Assembly (NCBI RefSeq): GCF_020171945.1
Contig: NZ_JAIVAP010000002.1
Span: 124,001-188,000, forward strand
Source: Bacillus infantis
Lineage (GTDB): Bacteria > Bacillota > Bacilli > Bacillales > Cytobacillaceae
Reading direction: 5' to 3'
Length of the DNA stretch: 64,000 nt
The position numbers and the translations under genes are program-made. This document shows, piece after piece, positions 26,620 to 36,711 of this stretch; position 1 is the first letter of the stretch; each line of letters starts with the position of its first letter. The notes beneath the pieces were generated by a model. That model did no database searches, had not been told where the DNA came from, and saw only the letters and a list, made by a program, of their open reading frames with translations.

Positions 26620-26951
26620 GATATATGCTCCTGTGTGAGCCAGCTGATGATCAATGCTCCCGTTTGTGCTCCGCCCAATGCGGAAAGAATGAGCATGAAC
26701 TGTTTGAAAATATCCTTTGTCTCTCCCTGAAACAGCCCTCTTTCAAAGCTGTATACAGCATCAAAAGTACCCCCGATCGCGGCGACGATTGCCCAGATCC
26801 TGATCATATTGGAGAGGCGGAACACCTCAGTCAGAGGCGGCTTTCCGGTCAGGAAAGCTGCAAGCCCCCCGATAATCGATCCGCCGATCAAAACACCCAG
26901 TGCAATAAAATAGCTTTCCATCATTGAAGCAAAAAATGGCTGGTGTTTCAT
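26616..26951 (-). CDS. ytrH: Sporulation membrane protein YtrH
   Basis: A 111-residue integral membrane protein with three hydrophobic segments (YFIALGVLIGGSIIGGLAAF, IRIWAIVAAIGGTFDAVY and FMLILSALGGAQTGALIISW). It matches YtrH, a sporulation protein under sigma-E control in B. subtilis. AGGAAGG precedes the ATG at 26951. I looked for a sigma-E promoter in the 26952-27080 region but could not place one convincingly. Confidence 0.88.
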   Translation of the reverse strand: MKHQPFFASMMESYFIALGVLIGGSIIGGLAAFLTGKPPLTEVFRLSNMIRIWAIVAAIGGTFDAVYSFERGLFQGETKDIFKQFMLILSALGGAQTGALIISWLTQEHIS

Positions 26952-27082
26952 AGTGTAATCCTTCCTTATCGAGATAGTCGCTCGTTTAAAAGTTTCATAA
27001 ACTTCTCCTATTCCATCTTATGGACAAACTTCAGCTATTATGTTCATGATCAGGAAAGTTTGGAGGGGTTTTTAAGGCAGAT

Positions 27083-27665
27083 GAGCAAGGCTTTTCCGCA
27101 TTTCGTATTGTCCAGCTCCAAAGCCTAGCCCCTCGAGTCATAAGTCACTTAGGAATTGAAGGAAAGAACGCCTTCTATTCCTAAGCGCCTTATGCTTGTC
27201 GGGGCTGAGCAAGGCTTTTCCGCATTTCTTTTCGTCCAGCTACGGGAGCTAGCTCCTCGAGGTCTTAAGTCAAGCTGATCAAAAGGTTAAAGTGCGAACC
27301 TTTCGCTCTGCTCGCCTTAAGCTTGTCGGGGCTGGGCAAGCTCCCTCCGCATTTCGTATTGTCCAGCTCCAAAGCCTAGCCCCTCGAGTCATAAGCCAAT
27401 CAGGACGGAAGGTTAAAGGACAACCTTCCGTCCTGCTCGTCTTATGCTGGGCCCACAGGATGTGGGTCATGCAGGCGTTGCCACAGGACGTGGCGTTCTT
27501 AGCCTGCGTTCTTTAATAGGGCGAGCCGCTTCCGCTTTTCTATTGTCCAGCTCCAAAGCCTAGCCCCTCGAGTCATAAGTCACTTAGGAATTGAAGGGAA
27601 AGAACGCCTTCTATTCCTAAGCGCCTTATGCTTGTCGGGGCTGAGCAAGGCTTTTCCGCATTTCG
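27083..27665 (+). repeat. Structured repeat array D (four copies plus a 3' fragment)
   Basis: A 3'-end fragment (27083-27105) is followed by head-to-tail units starting at about 27107, 27229, 27358 and 27542; each begins TGTCCAGCT and ends CCGCATTTC or similar. Units 1 and 4 are nearly identical. Unit 2 has different but still pairing stems: P1 GGGAGCT / AGCTCCC against AAAGCCT / AGGCTTT, and P3 CTTAAG / CTTAAG against CATAAG / CTTATG. Unit 3 contains the extra module 2. The array fills most of the 847-bp gap between ytrH and dnaE. Confidence 0.9.
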
Positions 27666-27678
27666 TATTTTCTTTTTG

Positions 27679-27707
27679 GAAACGGACGTTCTATAATTGA
27701 TATTATA
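27679..27707 (+). promoter_or_regulatory. Possible LexA box and promoter of dnaE
   Basis: GAAACGGACGTTCT (27679-27692) is a partial match to the Bacillus LexA/DinR operator (CGAAC, four bases, GTTCG). It overlaps a TATAAT at 27692; a second AT-rich -10 candidate, TATTAT, lies at 27702. dnaE is reported as DNA-damage inducible in B. subtilis, which makes the site plausible but not proven. In 27708-27798 I recognise nothing beyond a GC-rich leader. Confidence 0.4.
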
Positions 27708-27798
27708 AAAGTTTTCTTTCTAGTGCGGAGCCGGCGGGGGAGGTTCAGATTCCCTGCAAGGCTTTGTGCCCGGAACGACGGATTAAGGGTGTGAGTTT

Positions 27799-30700
27799 AT
27801 GTCATTTATTCACCTTCATGTATATAGTGCATACAGCCTGCTGACAAGTACGGTTTCGGTTGAACAGCTTGTTGCGCGGGCAAAGCAGAAAGGCTTCAGC
27901 GCCATTGCTTTGACAGACCGGAATGTAATGTATGGTACGGTTCAGTTTTACAAGGAATGTCTCAAGCATTCTATTAAACCAATCATCGGGCTTTGTGCAG
28001 ATATCGAATCCGGGGCAGGGGAAAAGGGGCCGAGCCCTTTAGTTCTCCTGGCCCAAAACCAGGAAGGCTTCCAGAACCTCCTGAAAATAACGAGCACTCT
28101 TCAAACCAAAGCGGACGGGGGAATCCCTGTCAAATGGCTGAAGCATTATTCCTCAGGGCTTATTGCCCTTACGCCGGGCCTGGAAGGGGAAATCGAGCAG
28201 TATATTGCGGGCGGTGAAGAAGATAAGGCGCTTGAATCCATTCTCCTCTATACAGAGATTTTCGGAAAAGACCGGTTTTATCTGGCCTATCAGGATCATG
28301 GCATCCCTGAAGAAAAGAAGATAAACAGGAAGCTGAAGGAAATGTCTGTGAAGCATGGCATCCAGACCGCTGCGGCAAATCAGGTGTTTTACGCCGAAAA
28401 AGAAGATGCTTTTGCCCAGGAATGTCTTCTGGCCATCAAAAATGGCGATAAACTGCAGGACGAAAACCGCTTCCGTCTTCAAAACGATGAATATTATCTT
28501 AAGACAGCAGAAGAAATGTCAGAGGTTTTCACAGAAAGCCCTGAAGCTTTGGAGAACACCATTAAGATCATGGAGCAGTGCAATGTCATGCTGGAGCTTG
28601 ATAAGAAGCATCTGCCAAAATACCCTGTTTCGGAGGGGGATGCAGATACACTGCTGGAAGAGCTGTGCTGGAAGGGATTTGCGGAGCGCTATCCTGATGC
28701 TTCAGAGGTTCACCGCAAACGCCTTCTATACGAGTTAGGCATCATTAAAAAAATGAAGTTCAGCGATTATTTTCTGATTGTCTGGGATTTTATTAAATTC
28801 TCGAGGGAAAACGGCATCCTTACTGGCCCTGGCCGGGGATCAGCGGCCGGATCCATGGTGTCGTACGTCCTTTATATAACCGATGCAGATCCAATTGAGC
28901 ATGAGCTCCTGTTTGAGCGCTTCCTGAATCCGGAGCGGATATCCATGCCTGATATTGACATAGACTTCCCAGACCATAGAAGGGATGAGGTCATCAGATA
29001 CGTCGCAAAAAAATACGGCGAGCTCCATGTGGCCCAAATTATTACTTTCGGCACGCTGGCAGCCAAAGCGGCAATGCGGGATACCGGAAGGGTGTTCGGC
29101 CTGAATGCAAAAGAGCTTGAGCAGGTTTCGCGCCTGATCCCGTCCCGACCGGGCACAAACCTGAAAACAGCCTACAAAGAATCAGAACAACTGCGGGCTT
29201 TTACGGAGGAATCCAGCCTGAATAAGAGGTTATTTGAAACAGCGCTGAAAATCGAAGGGCTTCCAAGGCATACATCAACACATGCTGCAGGTGTGGTTAT
29301 CAGCGAATTTCCCCTCGTTAATGTGGTTCCAATCCAGCAGGGCCATGAAGGAGTCTATTTGACACAATACTCAATGGAGCATCTGGAGGCTGCCGGCCTT
29401 TTGAAAATGGACTTCCTCGGGCTGCGCAATCTTTCCCTTATTGAAACGATTTTATCCTCCATTCAGCGGAAAACAGGAAAGAAACCCGATATAAAAAAGA
29501 TTCCCCTGGATGATGAAAAGACATACAGACTGCTGAGCTCCGGGGAAACGACAGGTGTCTTCCAGCTTGAATCCGATGGGATGCGGAACGTGCTCAAGAA
29601 GCTGAAGCCGACCAGATTTGAAGATATCGTGGCAGTCAATGCTTTATACAGGCCGGGGCCGATGGAAAATATCCCATCCTTCATTAACAGAAAGCATGGG
29701 AAGGAGCCGATTTCTTACCCGCATCCGGATTTGAAGCCGTATTTAGAGAAAACATACGGGGTCATTGTCTACCAGGAGCAAATCATGCAGATTGCTTCCA
29801 AGATGGCCGGCTTTTCTTTGGGAGAAGCAGATTTGCTGAGAAGGGCTGTCAGCAAAAAGCAGAAGGATGTGCTGGACCGGGAGAGGGCCCATTTTGCATC
29901 AGGTGCCGTGAGCAGCGGGTATGACGAGAAAACAGCTCAGGAAGTTTACGACCTGATTGTGCGTTTTGCAAATTACGGCTTTAACAGAAGCCACGCTGTC
30001 GCCTACAGCTTTATCGCTTACCAGCTTGCTTATTTGAAAGCTAATTATCCTTTGAACTTTATGGCCGCACTCCTTTCACAGGCTTCAGGCAATGAAGATA
30101 AGCTTGCCCAGTATATCCGTGAGCTGAAGCATCTGGGGCTCACGCTTCTTCCGCCATCAATCAATTCGAGCGGCTATAGCTTCCAGGCAGAGAGCGGCGG
30201 CATCCGCTACAGCCTTGCAGCAGTGAAAGGGATAGGCGCCTCTGTCCTGAAGGATGTCTTCCACGCCCGAAGGCAGAAGCGTTTTGAGGATTTGTTTGAT
30301 TTTTGCATGAGGGTACCAGCAAAGTCAGCCACCCGGAAAATTCTGGAGGCCTTTGTGCATTCCGGCAGCTTCGACGAATTCGGGGAGGACCGCGCTGTTT
30401 TGCTTGCCACCCTGGATATAGCGATTGAGCATGCAGAACTGGTTAAGCCGGATGAGTCCGGCCAGGAGGATTTCTTCTCTGGCGATGAATTTTCCATTAA
30501 GCCGAAGTACGCGGAAAATGACCCCATCCGCATTGAAGATAAGCTCCAGTATGAAAAAGAGTATCTTGGACTTTATCTGTCAGACCACCCTGTTTCCGTG
30601 TATGCTGCCAGTTTTGCTTCACTCGGTGTCACACAGCTGGCAGATATGGAACCTGGCAGCCGGAATATAAGGACTGCCGCTTATCTTTCAGAAGTAAAAA

Positions 30701-31158
30701 AAATCAGGACGAAGAAGGGTGAGGCCATGGCTTTCCTGTCCCTGAATGACCAGAGCGGAGAAATGGAGGCAGTCGTATTCCCTGCGGTATATAAAAGGGA
30801 TTCAGCACTTCTGAAGCAGGGAGCGATCCTTCTCTTGGAAGGCAAAGCCGAGGAGCGGGATGGAAAGAGGCAGTTTATTGTGAACCGTGCGGCAGATATG
30901 GGACAGGCAGCAGCAGAAGCAGGCAAACATGAGAGGACCTTATATTTGAAGGTCCCTGAAAATATAGAAACAGCTGAAGGCCTGAAGGAGCTCAAAGCAA
31001 TCCTGGGGAATAACCCTGGATCAGTTCCGGTCGTCCTGCATTATGCAGGATCTCAAAAGACGATCCGCCTGGCAGAAGGAAACGGAGCAGATGCTTCAGA
31101 AAAGCTGTTGAAAGATCTGGGCAGCGTGCTGGGCACTGAAAATGTCATTTTAAAATAG
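27799..31158 (+). CDS. dnaE: DNA polymerase III alpha subunit DnaE
   Basis: A 1119-residue C-family polymerase of the short DnaE type that in Firmicutes extends primers on the lagging strand alongside PolC. Order: an N-terminal PHP domain (FIHLHVYSAYSLL, about residues 1-200), the palm with the catalytic DxDxD in PDIDIDFPDHRRDE (385-389), the finger region GRGSAAGSMVSYVL and VFQLESDGMR, a helix-hairpin-helix segment, and a C-terminal OB fold (about 965-1040). No 3'-5' exonuclease domain is present. The ATG at 27799 follows AAGGGTGTGAG. It is monocistronic, with a terminator after it. Confidence 0.96.
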   Translation: MSFIHLHVYSAYSLLTSTVSVEQLVARAKQKGFSAIALTDRNVMYGTVQFYKECLKHSIKPIIGLCADIESGAGEKGPSPLVLLAQNQEGFQNLLKITSTLQTKADGGIPVKWLKHYSSGLIALTPGLEGEIEQYIAGGEEDKALESILLYTEIFGKDRFYLAYQDHGIPEEKKINRKLKEMSVKHGIQTAAANQVFYAEKEDAFAQECLLAIKNGDKLQDENRFRLQNDEYYLKTAEEMSEVFTESPEALENTIKIMEQCNVMLELDKKHLPKYPVSEGDADTLLEELCWKGFAERYPDASEVHRKRLLYELGIIKKMKFSDYFLIVWDFIKFSRENGILTGPGRGSAAGSMVSYVLYITDADPIEHELLFERFLNPERISMPDIDIDFPDHRRDEVIRYVAKKYGELHVAQIITFGTLAAKAAMRDTGRVFGLNAKELEQVSRLIPSRPGTNLKTAYKESEQLRAFTEESSLNKRLFETALKIEGLPRHTSTHAAGVVISEFPLVNVVPIQQGHEGVYLTQYSMEHLEAAGLLKMDFLGLRNLSLIETILSSIQRKTGKKPDIKKIPLDDEKTYRLLSSGETTGVFQLESDGMRNVLKKLKPTRFEDIVAVNALYRPGPMENIPSFINRKHGKEPISYPHPDLKPYLEKTYGVIVYQEQIMQIASKMAGFSLGEADLLRRAVSKKQKDVLDRERAHFASGAVSSGYDEKTAQEVYDLIVRFANYGFNRSHAVAYSFIAYQLAYLKANYPLNFMAALLSQASGNEDKLAQYIRELKHLGLTLLPPSINSSGYSFQAESGGIRYSLAAVKGIGASVLKDVFHARRQKRFEDLFDFCMRVPAKSATRKILEAFVHSGSFDEFGEDRAVLLATLDIAIEHAELVKPDESGQEDFFSGDEFSIKPKYAENDPIRIEDKLQYEKEYLGLYLSDHPVSVYAASFASLGVTQLADMEPGSRNIRTAAYLSEVKKIRTKKGEAMAFLSLNDQSGEMEAVVFPAVYKRDSALLKQGAILLLEGKAEERDGKRQFIVNRAADMGQAAAEAGKHERTLYLKVPENIETAEGLKELKAILGNNPGSVPVVLHYAGSQKTIRLAEGNGADASEKLLKDLGSVLGTENVILK

Positions 31159-31161
31159 TGG

Positions 31162-31190
31162 AATTCTTGCCTGTTTCAGGCAGGAATTTT
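31162..31190 (+). terminator. Terminator of dnaE
   Basis: Stem AATTCTTGCCTG / CAGGCAGGAATT (one mismatch) with a TTT loop, then a short T run. Confidence 0.78.
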
Positions 31191-31281
31191 CCTTCTTCCG
31201 GCCGAAAGGTTACAGCAGCAAGTCTTCCTGAAATTAGGCAGGGACGGGCGAAAATCCGACATTAGGACCGGTTGTTTTGTC

Positions 31282-31309
31282 TTTACATCAAATCAGGATA
31301 TGTTATATT
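31282..31309 (+). promoter_or_regulatory. Sigma-A promoter of the malic enzyme-gntR operon
   Basis: TTTACA, a 16-bp spacer, then TATATT preceded by an extended -10 TG. The predicted start point is near 31316, immediately before the GntR-type palindrome. Confidence 0.68.
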
Positions 31310-31322
31310 GGTAAATAGATTG

Positions 31323-31337
31323 ACTGGTCAGACCACT
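31323..31337 (+). promoter_or_regulatory. GntR/FadR-type operator upstream of malic enzyme
   Basis: ACTGGTCAGACCACT contains the perfect palindrome TGGTC-A-GACCA, the classic half-sites of FadR-subfamily GntR regulators. It lies just downstream of the predicted start point, a position expected for repression. An almost identical palindrome is at 33364, and a FadR-type regulator gene lies between them. Confidence 0.7.
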
Positions 31338-31402
31338 AAAAATAAGTCATTTAATAATATAGCAAATGAAACCTTTCTGCTTAAACGAAGGAGTGAGCCG
31401 TT

Positions 31403-32641
31403 TTGACACTAAGAGAAGAAGCTTTGCATATGCACCGCGAAAACCAGGGGAAGCTGGAATCGAAATCCAAGGTCCAGGTACGGAATGCCAAGGATCTAAG
31501 CCTTGCTTATTCGCCGGGAGTGGCTGAGCCGTGCAAGGCGATATATGATAAACCGGAAACAGTATATGAGTATACAATGAAGGGCAATATGGTTGCTGTA
31601 GTATCAGACGGGACAGCCGTGCTTGGACTCGGCAACATCGGCCCGGAGGCTGCGCTTCCTGTAATGGAAGGGAAAGCGGTCCTTTTTAAAAGCTTTGCAG
31701 GCGTTGATGCCTTTCCCATCTGCCTGAATACAACCGATATTGATAAGATCGTTGAAACTGTAAAGCTTCTTGAGCCAACCTTTGGAGGCGTCAATCTGGA
31801 GGATATTGCGGCTCCTAATTGCTTCGTGATTGAAGAAAGGCTGAAAAAAGAAACCAATATCCCGATCTTCCACGATGACCAGCATGGCACAGCAATCGTG
31901 ACAGTTGCAGGGATGGTCAATGCCCTTAAGCTAGCCGGAAAGAAGATGAATGAGGTCAAAGTCGTAGCCAATGGTGCAGGCGCTGCCGGAATTGCCATCA
32001 TTAAGCTTTTGTACAGCTATGGCGTCAGGGATATCATCATGTGCGATACAAAAGGCGCCATTTATGAGGGCCGTCCGCAGGGCATGAATGATATTAAAAA
32101 TGAAGTGGCGAAATACACAAACCGTGACAATAAGCAAGGAAGCCTGGCAGATGTCATCGTCGATGCAGACGTATTTATTGGAGTTTCTGTAGAAGGTGCC
32201 CTGACAGCAGATATGGTCAGGACGATGAAGCAGGACCCTATTATTTTTGCGATGGCCAATCCTAATCCTGAGATCATGCCTGAAGAAGCAAAAGAGGCAG
32301 GTGCAATGGTAGTGGGCACCGGAAGGTCGGATTTCCCTAACCAGGTGAACAATGTCCTTGCTTTTCCCGGAATTTTCCGCGGAGCCCTTGATGTGAGGGC
32401 AACACATATAAATGAGAAAATGAAAGTGGCTGCGGTCGAAGCAATTGCCAGCCTGGTCAGCACCGAAGAGCTGACTGCAGACTACGTCATTCCGGGACCA
32501 TTCGATCCGAGAGTTGCGCCGGCGGTGGCTGCAGCGGTAGCGAGGGCAGCAATGGAGACGGGCGTTGCCAGGATCAAAGTGGATCCTGAAGAAGTAAAGG
32601 CAAAAACAAGCAGACTTGCAGTCATTGGAAAAAGTGAGTGA
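31403..32641 (+). CDS. ytsJ: NAD(P)-dependent malic enzyme
   Basis: Oxidatively decarboxylates malate to pyruvate, linking the citrate cycle to pyruvate and NADPH or NADH. It has 412 residues of the short bacterial type. The malic N-terminal domain carries AYSPGVAEPC and LEDIAAPNCF. The metal and catalytic region is IPIFHDDQHGTA, and the Rossmann motif is VANGAGAAGIAIIKLL. B. subtilis YtsJ at this locus is the NADP-dependent form. The start is TTG at 31403 with GAAGGAG upstream (spacing nine). The regulator gene begins nine bases after the stop, so they are cotranscribed. Confidence 0.94.
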   Translation: MTLREEALHMHRENQGKLESKSKVQVRNAKDLSLAYSPGVAEPCKAIYDKPETVYEYTMKGNMVAVVSDGTAVLGLGNIGPEAALPVMEGKAVLFKSFAGVDAFPICLNTTDIDKIVETVKLLEPTFGGVNLEDIAAPNCFVIEERLKKETNIPIFHDDQHGTAIVTVAGMVNALKLAGKKMNEVKVVANGAGAAGIAIIKLLYSYGVRDIIMCDTKGAIYEGRPQGMNDIKNEVAKYTNRDNKQGSLADVIVDADVFIGVSVEGALTADMVRTMKQDPIIFAMANPNPEIMPEEAKEAGAMVVGTGRSDFPNQVNNVLAFPGIFRGALDVRATHINEKMKVAAVEAIASLVSTEELTADYVIPGPFDPRVAPAVAAAVARAAMETGVARIKVDPEEVKAKTSRLAVIGKSE

Positions 32642-32650
32642 TCAGAGAGC

Positions 32651-33274
32651 GTGAATTTGTCGGAAGGCTCCAAAGTATATGTTGAAATCGTGAAAGAATT
32701 AAGATCGATGATCCAGGAGGATGGCTTGAAGCCTGGGGACAAATTGCCTTCTGAACGGGAACTGACAGAGCGCCTGAATGTCGGACGCTCTTCCGTCCGG
32801 GAAGCGCTGCGTGCGCTTGAACTGCTTGGCCTTATAGAGACAAGGCGCGGGGAAGGGACATTCATCCGTGACTTCAGGGGGCACCAGCTTGTACAATTAT
32901 TGAGTACATTCATCCTGCAGGATGAAAAATCAAAGCATGATGTCAGGGAAACGAAATACCTGATAGAGATGGACTGCCTTTGGCTGGTTATGCACAAGGC
33001 AGAAGATGCCCAGCTTCTGGAGCTGCGGAAGTGGGTGAATTCATCCGCTTTTGCAGATGATGATTTTTTTTACAAAATTGTCAGCCTGGCGGATAACCAT
33101 CTGTTCATCAGAATGTGGCTGATCCTGAAGGATTATTATAATTCACTGCATCTGCAAGGGACGGATGCCAGACTCGAAGAGTATACCGGTCTTATCGATG
33201 CTCTTTCCACCCGGAAAGAATCCGAAGTCAGGAGAGTGTACCGGGAGTTAAGGAAATTGTCGATTCAGCGGTGA
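32651..33274 (+). CDS. GntR family regulator, FadR subfamily
   Basis: A 207-residue regulator with an N-terminal winged helix (about 8-75; LPSERELTERLNVGRSSVRE is the recognition region) and an all-helical FCD-type effector domain. The domain is shorter than in classical FadR and I do not see the full His-based metal site. GTG at 32651 has only a weak ribosome site (AGAGAG), so expression may depend on translation of the upstream malic enzyme gene. Matching palindromes lie in front of malic enzyme and accD, so it probably controls both. The effector is unknown. Confidence 0.88.
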   Translation: MNLSEGSKVYVEIVKELRSMIQEDGLKPGDKLPSERELTERLNVGRSSVREALRALELLGLIETRRGEGTFIRDFRGHQLVQLLSTFILQDEKSKHDVRETKYLIEMDCLWLVMHKAEDAQLLELRKWVNSSAFADDDFFYKIVSLADNHLFIRMWLILKDYYNSLHLQGTDARLEEYTGLIDALSTRKESEVRRVYRELRKLSIQR

Positions 33275-33329
33275 CAGTTTTTTGCAGATTCTGCAACGCG
33301 ATTGTTCTATATTGATAGGGACAAACATA

Positions 33330-33357
33330 CGAAATGCCTGAAGAGGCTTCGTTTTTT
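33330..33357 (+). terminator. Terminator of the malic enzyme-gntR operon
   Basis: CGAA-GCCT / AGGC-TTCG stem with a 2-nt bulge and a GAAG loop, then six T residues. Confidence 0.68.
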
Positions 33358-33363
33358 AGGGCG

Positions 33364-33376
33364 GTGGTCTGACCAC
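33364..33376 (+). promoter_or_regulatory. GntR/FadR-type operator upstream of accD
   Basis: GTGGTCTGACCAC is a perfect palindrome with the same TGGTC and GACCA half-sites as the site at 31323. It is 97 bp before the accD start and upstream of a possible -10 element (TATATT at 33399). Confidence 0.68.
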
Positions 33377-33472
33377 TGGCTCTTTAGCAGTATTTAAGTA
33401 TATTGGGGCTTATAGTTTCTGAGGCATTTGCCTGATATTAATTGCTTATGTAACGAATGGGGGAGGTTCACC

Positions 33473-34339
33473 TTGCTTAAAGATATATTCAGTAAACCCA
33501 AAAAGAAGAAATATGCAACCATACCTTCGGAAACCGCAAAGCATGATGTTCCAGAGGGAATTATGACGAAATGTCCTAATTGCAAAAAGATCATGTATAC
33601 GAAAGAGCTGTCAAAGAATTTAAAAGTATGCTTCCATTGCCAGCACCATCATTCCATGAATTCCCGCGAGCGGCTTAACAGCTTCCTTGATCCGCATACT
33701 TTTGAAGAGCTGGATGGAAATATGATTTCCGAGAATCCGCTTGGTTTTCCTGATTATGTGGAGAAGCTGGAGAAGGATCGCAAGAAGACAGGCATCAATG
33801 AGGCTGTCGTAACGGGGACTGGTGAAGTAGAAGGCATGAAAGTCTCTGTAGCTGTAATGGATTCAACATTCCGGATGGGAAGCATGGGGTCTGTTGTCGG
33901 GGAGAAAATCACCCGGGCGATTGAGAAAGCGGATGAGCTGTCTGTACCGTTCATCATTTTCACTGCTTCCGGCGGCGCAAGGATGCAGGAAGGGGTCCTC
34001 AGCCTTATGCAGATGGCCAAGACGAGCGTTGCGCTTAAACGCTTCAGCGATAATGGCGGCCTGATCATCTCGATCATGACCCATCCTACTACCGGAGGCG
34101 TTTCAGCAAGCTTCGCCTCACTGGGAGATTACAATTTGGCAGAGCCGGGGGCATTGATCGGCTTTGCGGGCCGGAGGATCATTGAACAGACGATCAGGGA
34201 AGAACTGCCTGAGGATTTCCAGACTTCTGAATTCCTGCTTAAGCATGGCCAGCTTGATGCAGTGGTGCCAAGGCCGGAACTAAAGGAGAAAGTAGCTAAC
34301 ATACTCAGCATTCATCAAGGAGGTGACTTCGAATGGTAG
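33473..34339 (+). CDS. accD: Acetyl-CoA carboxylase carboxyltransferase subunit beta
   Basis: With AccA forms the carboxyltransferase that moves the carboxyl group from biotin to acetyl-CoA, giving malonyl-CoA for fatty acid synthesis. It has 288 residues. The N-terminal four-cysteine zinc finger is KCPNCKK and [10 protein letters not shown]; the crotonase-like core contains [17 protein letters not shown] and [13 protein letters not shown]. The start is TTG at 33473 ([13 protein letters not shown]) with GGGAGG six bases upstream; the frame above it is not used. It overlaps accA by seven bases. Confidence 0.96.
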   Translation: MLKDIFSKPKKKKYATIPSETAKHDVPEGIMTKCPNCKKIMYTKELSKNLKVCFHCQHHHSMNSRERLNSFLDPHTFEELDGNMISENPLGFPDYVEKLEKDRKKTGINEAVVTGTGEVEGMKVSVAVMDSTFRMGSMGSVVGEKITRAIEKADELSVPFIIFTASGGARMQEGVLSLMQMAKTSVALKRFSDNGGLIISIMTHPTTGGVSASFASLGDYNLAEPGALIGFAGRRIIEQTIREELPEDFQTSEFLLKHGQLDAVVPRPELKEKVANILSIHQGGDFEW

Positions 34340-35310
34340 GAGAGCTTGAATTTGAAAAGCCTGTCGTTGAACTGAAAAAGAAAATTGCCGAACTGAAGGA
34401 TTTTACTAAAAATGCAGAAGTCGACCTTTCTGACGAAATAACCAAGCTTGAGAACCGCCTTGAGAAGCTGGAGAAGGATATTTATGAGAATCTGAAGCCT
34501 TGGGACAGGGTGCAGATTGCACGCCATCCTTCCCGGCCGACGACGCTTGATTATATATCCCACATCTTTACTGACTTTTTTGAGTGCCATGGAGACAGGG
34601 CGTTTGGGGATGATGAAGCGATTGTCGGAGGTATTGCGAAATTCAGGGGACTTCCTGTCACAGTCATCGGCCAGCAGCGCGGCAAGGATACCAAGGAAAA
34701 TATACGCAGGAATTTCGGGATGCCTCATCCTGAAGGATATCGCAAGGCCCTCCGCCTGATGAAGCAGGCAGAGAAATTTGGCCGTCCGATCATTTGCTTC
34801 ATTGACACGAAAGGCGCTTATCCCGGGAAGGCAGCAGAAGAGCGGGGGCAGAGTGAAGCCATTGCCCGCAACCTGTTTGAAATGGCTGGCCTCACAGTGC
34901 CCGTCCTTTGTGTTGTTATCGGTGAAGGCGGCAGCGGGGGCGCCCTGGCATTGGGAGTCGGGGACCGCATTATGATGCTTGAAAACTCCACCTACTCCGT
35001 CATCTCACCAGAAGGGGCAGCAGCAATTCTCTGGAAGGATGCAGCCCAGGCGAAAAGGGCGGCAGAGTCAATGAAGATCACCGCTCCGGATCTGAAGGAG
35101 CTGGGAGTTGTTGACGAAGTGATCCCGGAAATCAAAGGGGGAGCCCATAAAGATGTGAGGGGACAGGCATTCGAAATCGAAAGCATTTTGTACTCAGCAC
35201 TGAAGGAATTGAAAGGCTTGCCAGTGGAGCAGCTTGTCAGCCAAAGATATGATAAATACAAGTCAATCGGGGAATACTCGTTTTTGAATGACTATATTGG
35301 GGTAAATTAA
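34333..35310 (+). CDS. accA: Acetyl-CoA carboxylase carboxyltransferase subunit alpha
   Basis: Partner of AccD, 325 residues. The N-terminal helical region ([20 protein letters not shown]) is followed by the crotonase-fold core with [28 protein letters not shown] and [25 protein letters not shown] lies eight bases before its ATG, which sits inside the end of accD, giving coupled translation and a 1:1 product ratio. A strong terminator ends the operon. Confidence 0.97.
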   Translation: MVGELEFEKPVVELKKKIAELKDFTKNAEVDLSDEITKLENRLEKLEKDIYENLKPWDRVQIARHPSRPTTLDYISHIFTDFFECHGDRAFGDDEAIVGGIAKFRGLPVTVIGQQRGKDTKENIRRNFGMPHPEGYRKALRLMKQAEKFGRPIICFIDTKGAYPGKAAEERGQSEAIARNLFEMAGLTVPVLCVVIGEGGSGGALALGVGDRIMMLENSTYSVISPEGAAAILWKDAAQAKRAAESMKITAPDLKELGVVDEVIPEIKGGAHKDVRGQAFEIESILYSALKELKGLPVEQLVSQRYDKYKSIGEYSFLNDYIGVN

Positions 35311-35335
35311 AAAACGTGCTTCCAGCACGTTTTTC
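35311..35335 (+). terminator. Terminator of accDA
   Basis: AAAACGTGCT / AGCACGTTTT with a 3-nt loop and a T-rich tail. Confidence 0.9.
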
Positions 35336-35370
35336 TTTTACTCAAGTTGTGAAAAGCGGTATGCTTTTGA

Positions 35371-35385
35371 GTTAAACGCTTTCAT
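35371..35385 (-). promoter_or_regulatory. Weak cre-like site upstream of pfkA
   Basis: On the minus strand ATGAAAGCGTTTAAC matches the cre core TGAAAGCG-T and 13 of 15 consensus positions. It lies about 110 bp upstream of a TATAAT at 35482. CcpA control of glycolytic genes is known in some Firmicutes but I cannot confirm it here. Confidence 0.35.
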
Positions 35386-35427
35386 TTTAGCGATAATTCC
35401 GTCTTTTGCTGTTTCGTGCATGATTAA

Positions 35428-36540
<1,113 letters not shown>

Positions 36541-36546
36541 AAAAAT

Positions 36547-36581
36547 GGCGGAGGCTTGCGAGGAAGCCTCCCCGCCTTTTT
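36547..36581 (+). terminator. Terminator between pfkA and pyk
   Basis: GGCGGAGGCTT / AAGCCTCCCCGCC stem with a small bulge, then five T residues. Read-through to pyk remains possible, since pfkA-pyk are cotranscribed in B. subtilis. Confidence 0.8.
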
Positions 36582-36711
36582 CATCCGGGCCGGCTCAGGA
36601 TCGGAATCAGCAGCCGGGATGCCTGGATTATAAACGCATGGCTTGCAGAAGCAAGCCCAGGCACAGTAAGTGGAATCTGACTGTGCAAATATATCAGGAG
36701 GTTTGTGAAAT

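Noticed and set aside
27279-27516. Open frames on both strands (63 and 74 codons) in the repeat array
   Set aside because: They follow the repeat sequence, differ between copies and have no ribosome sites.
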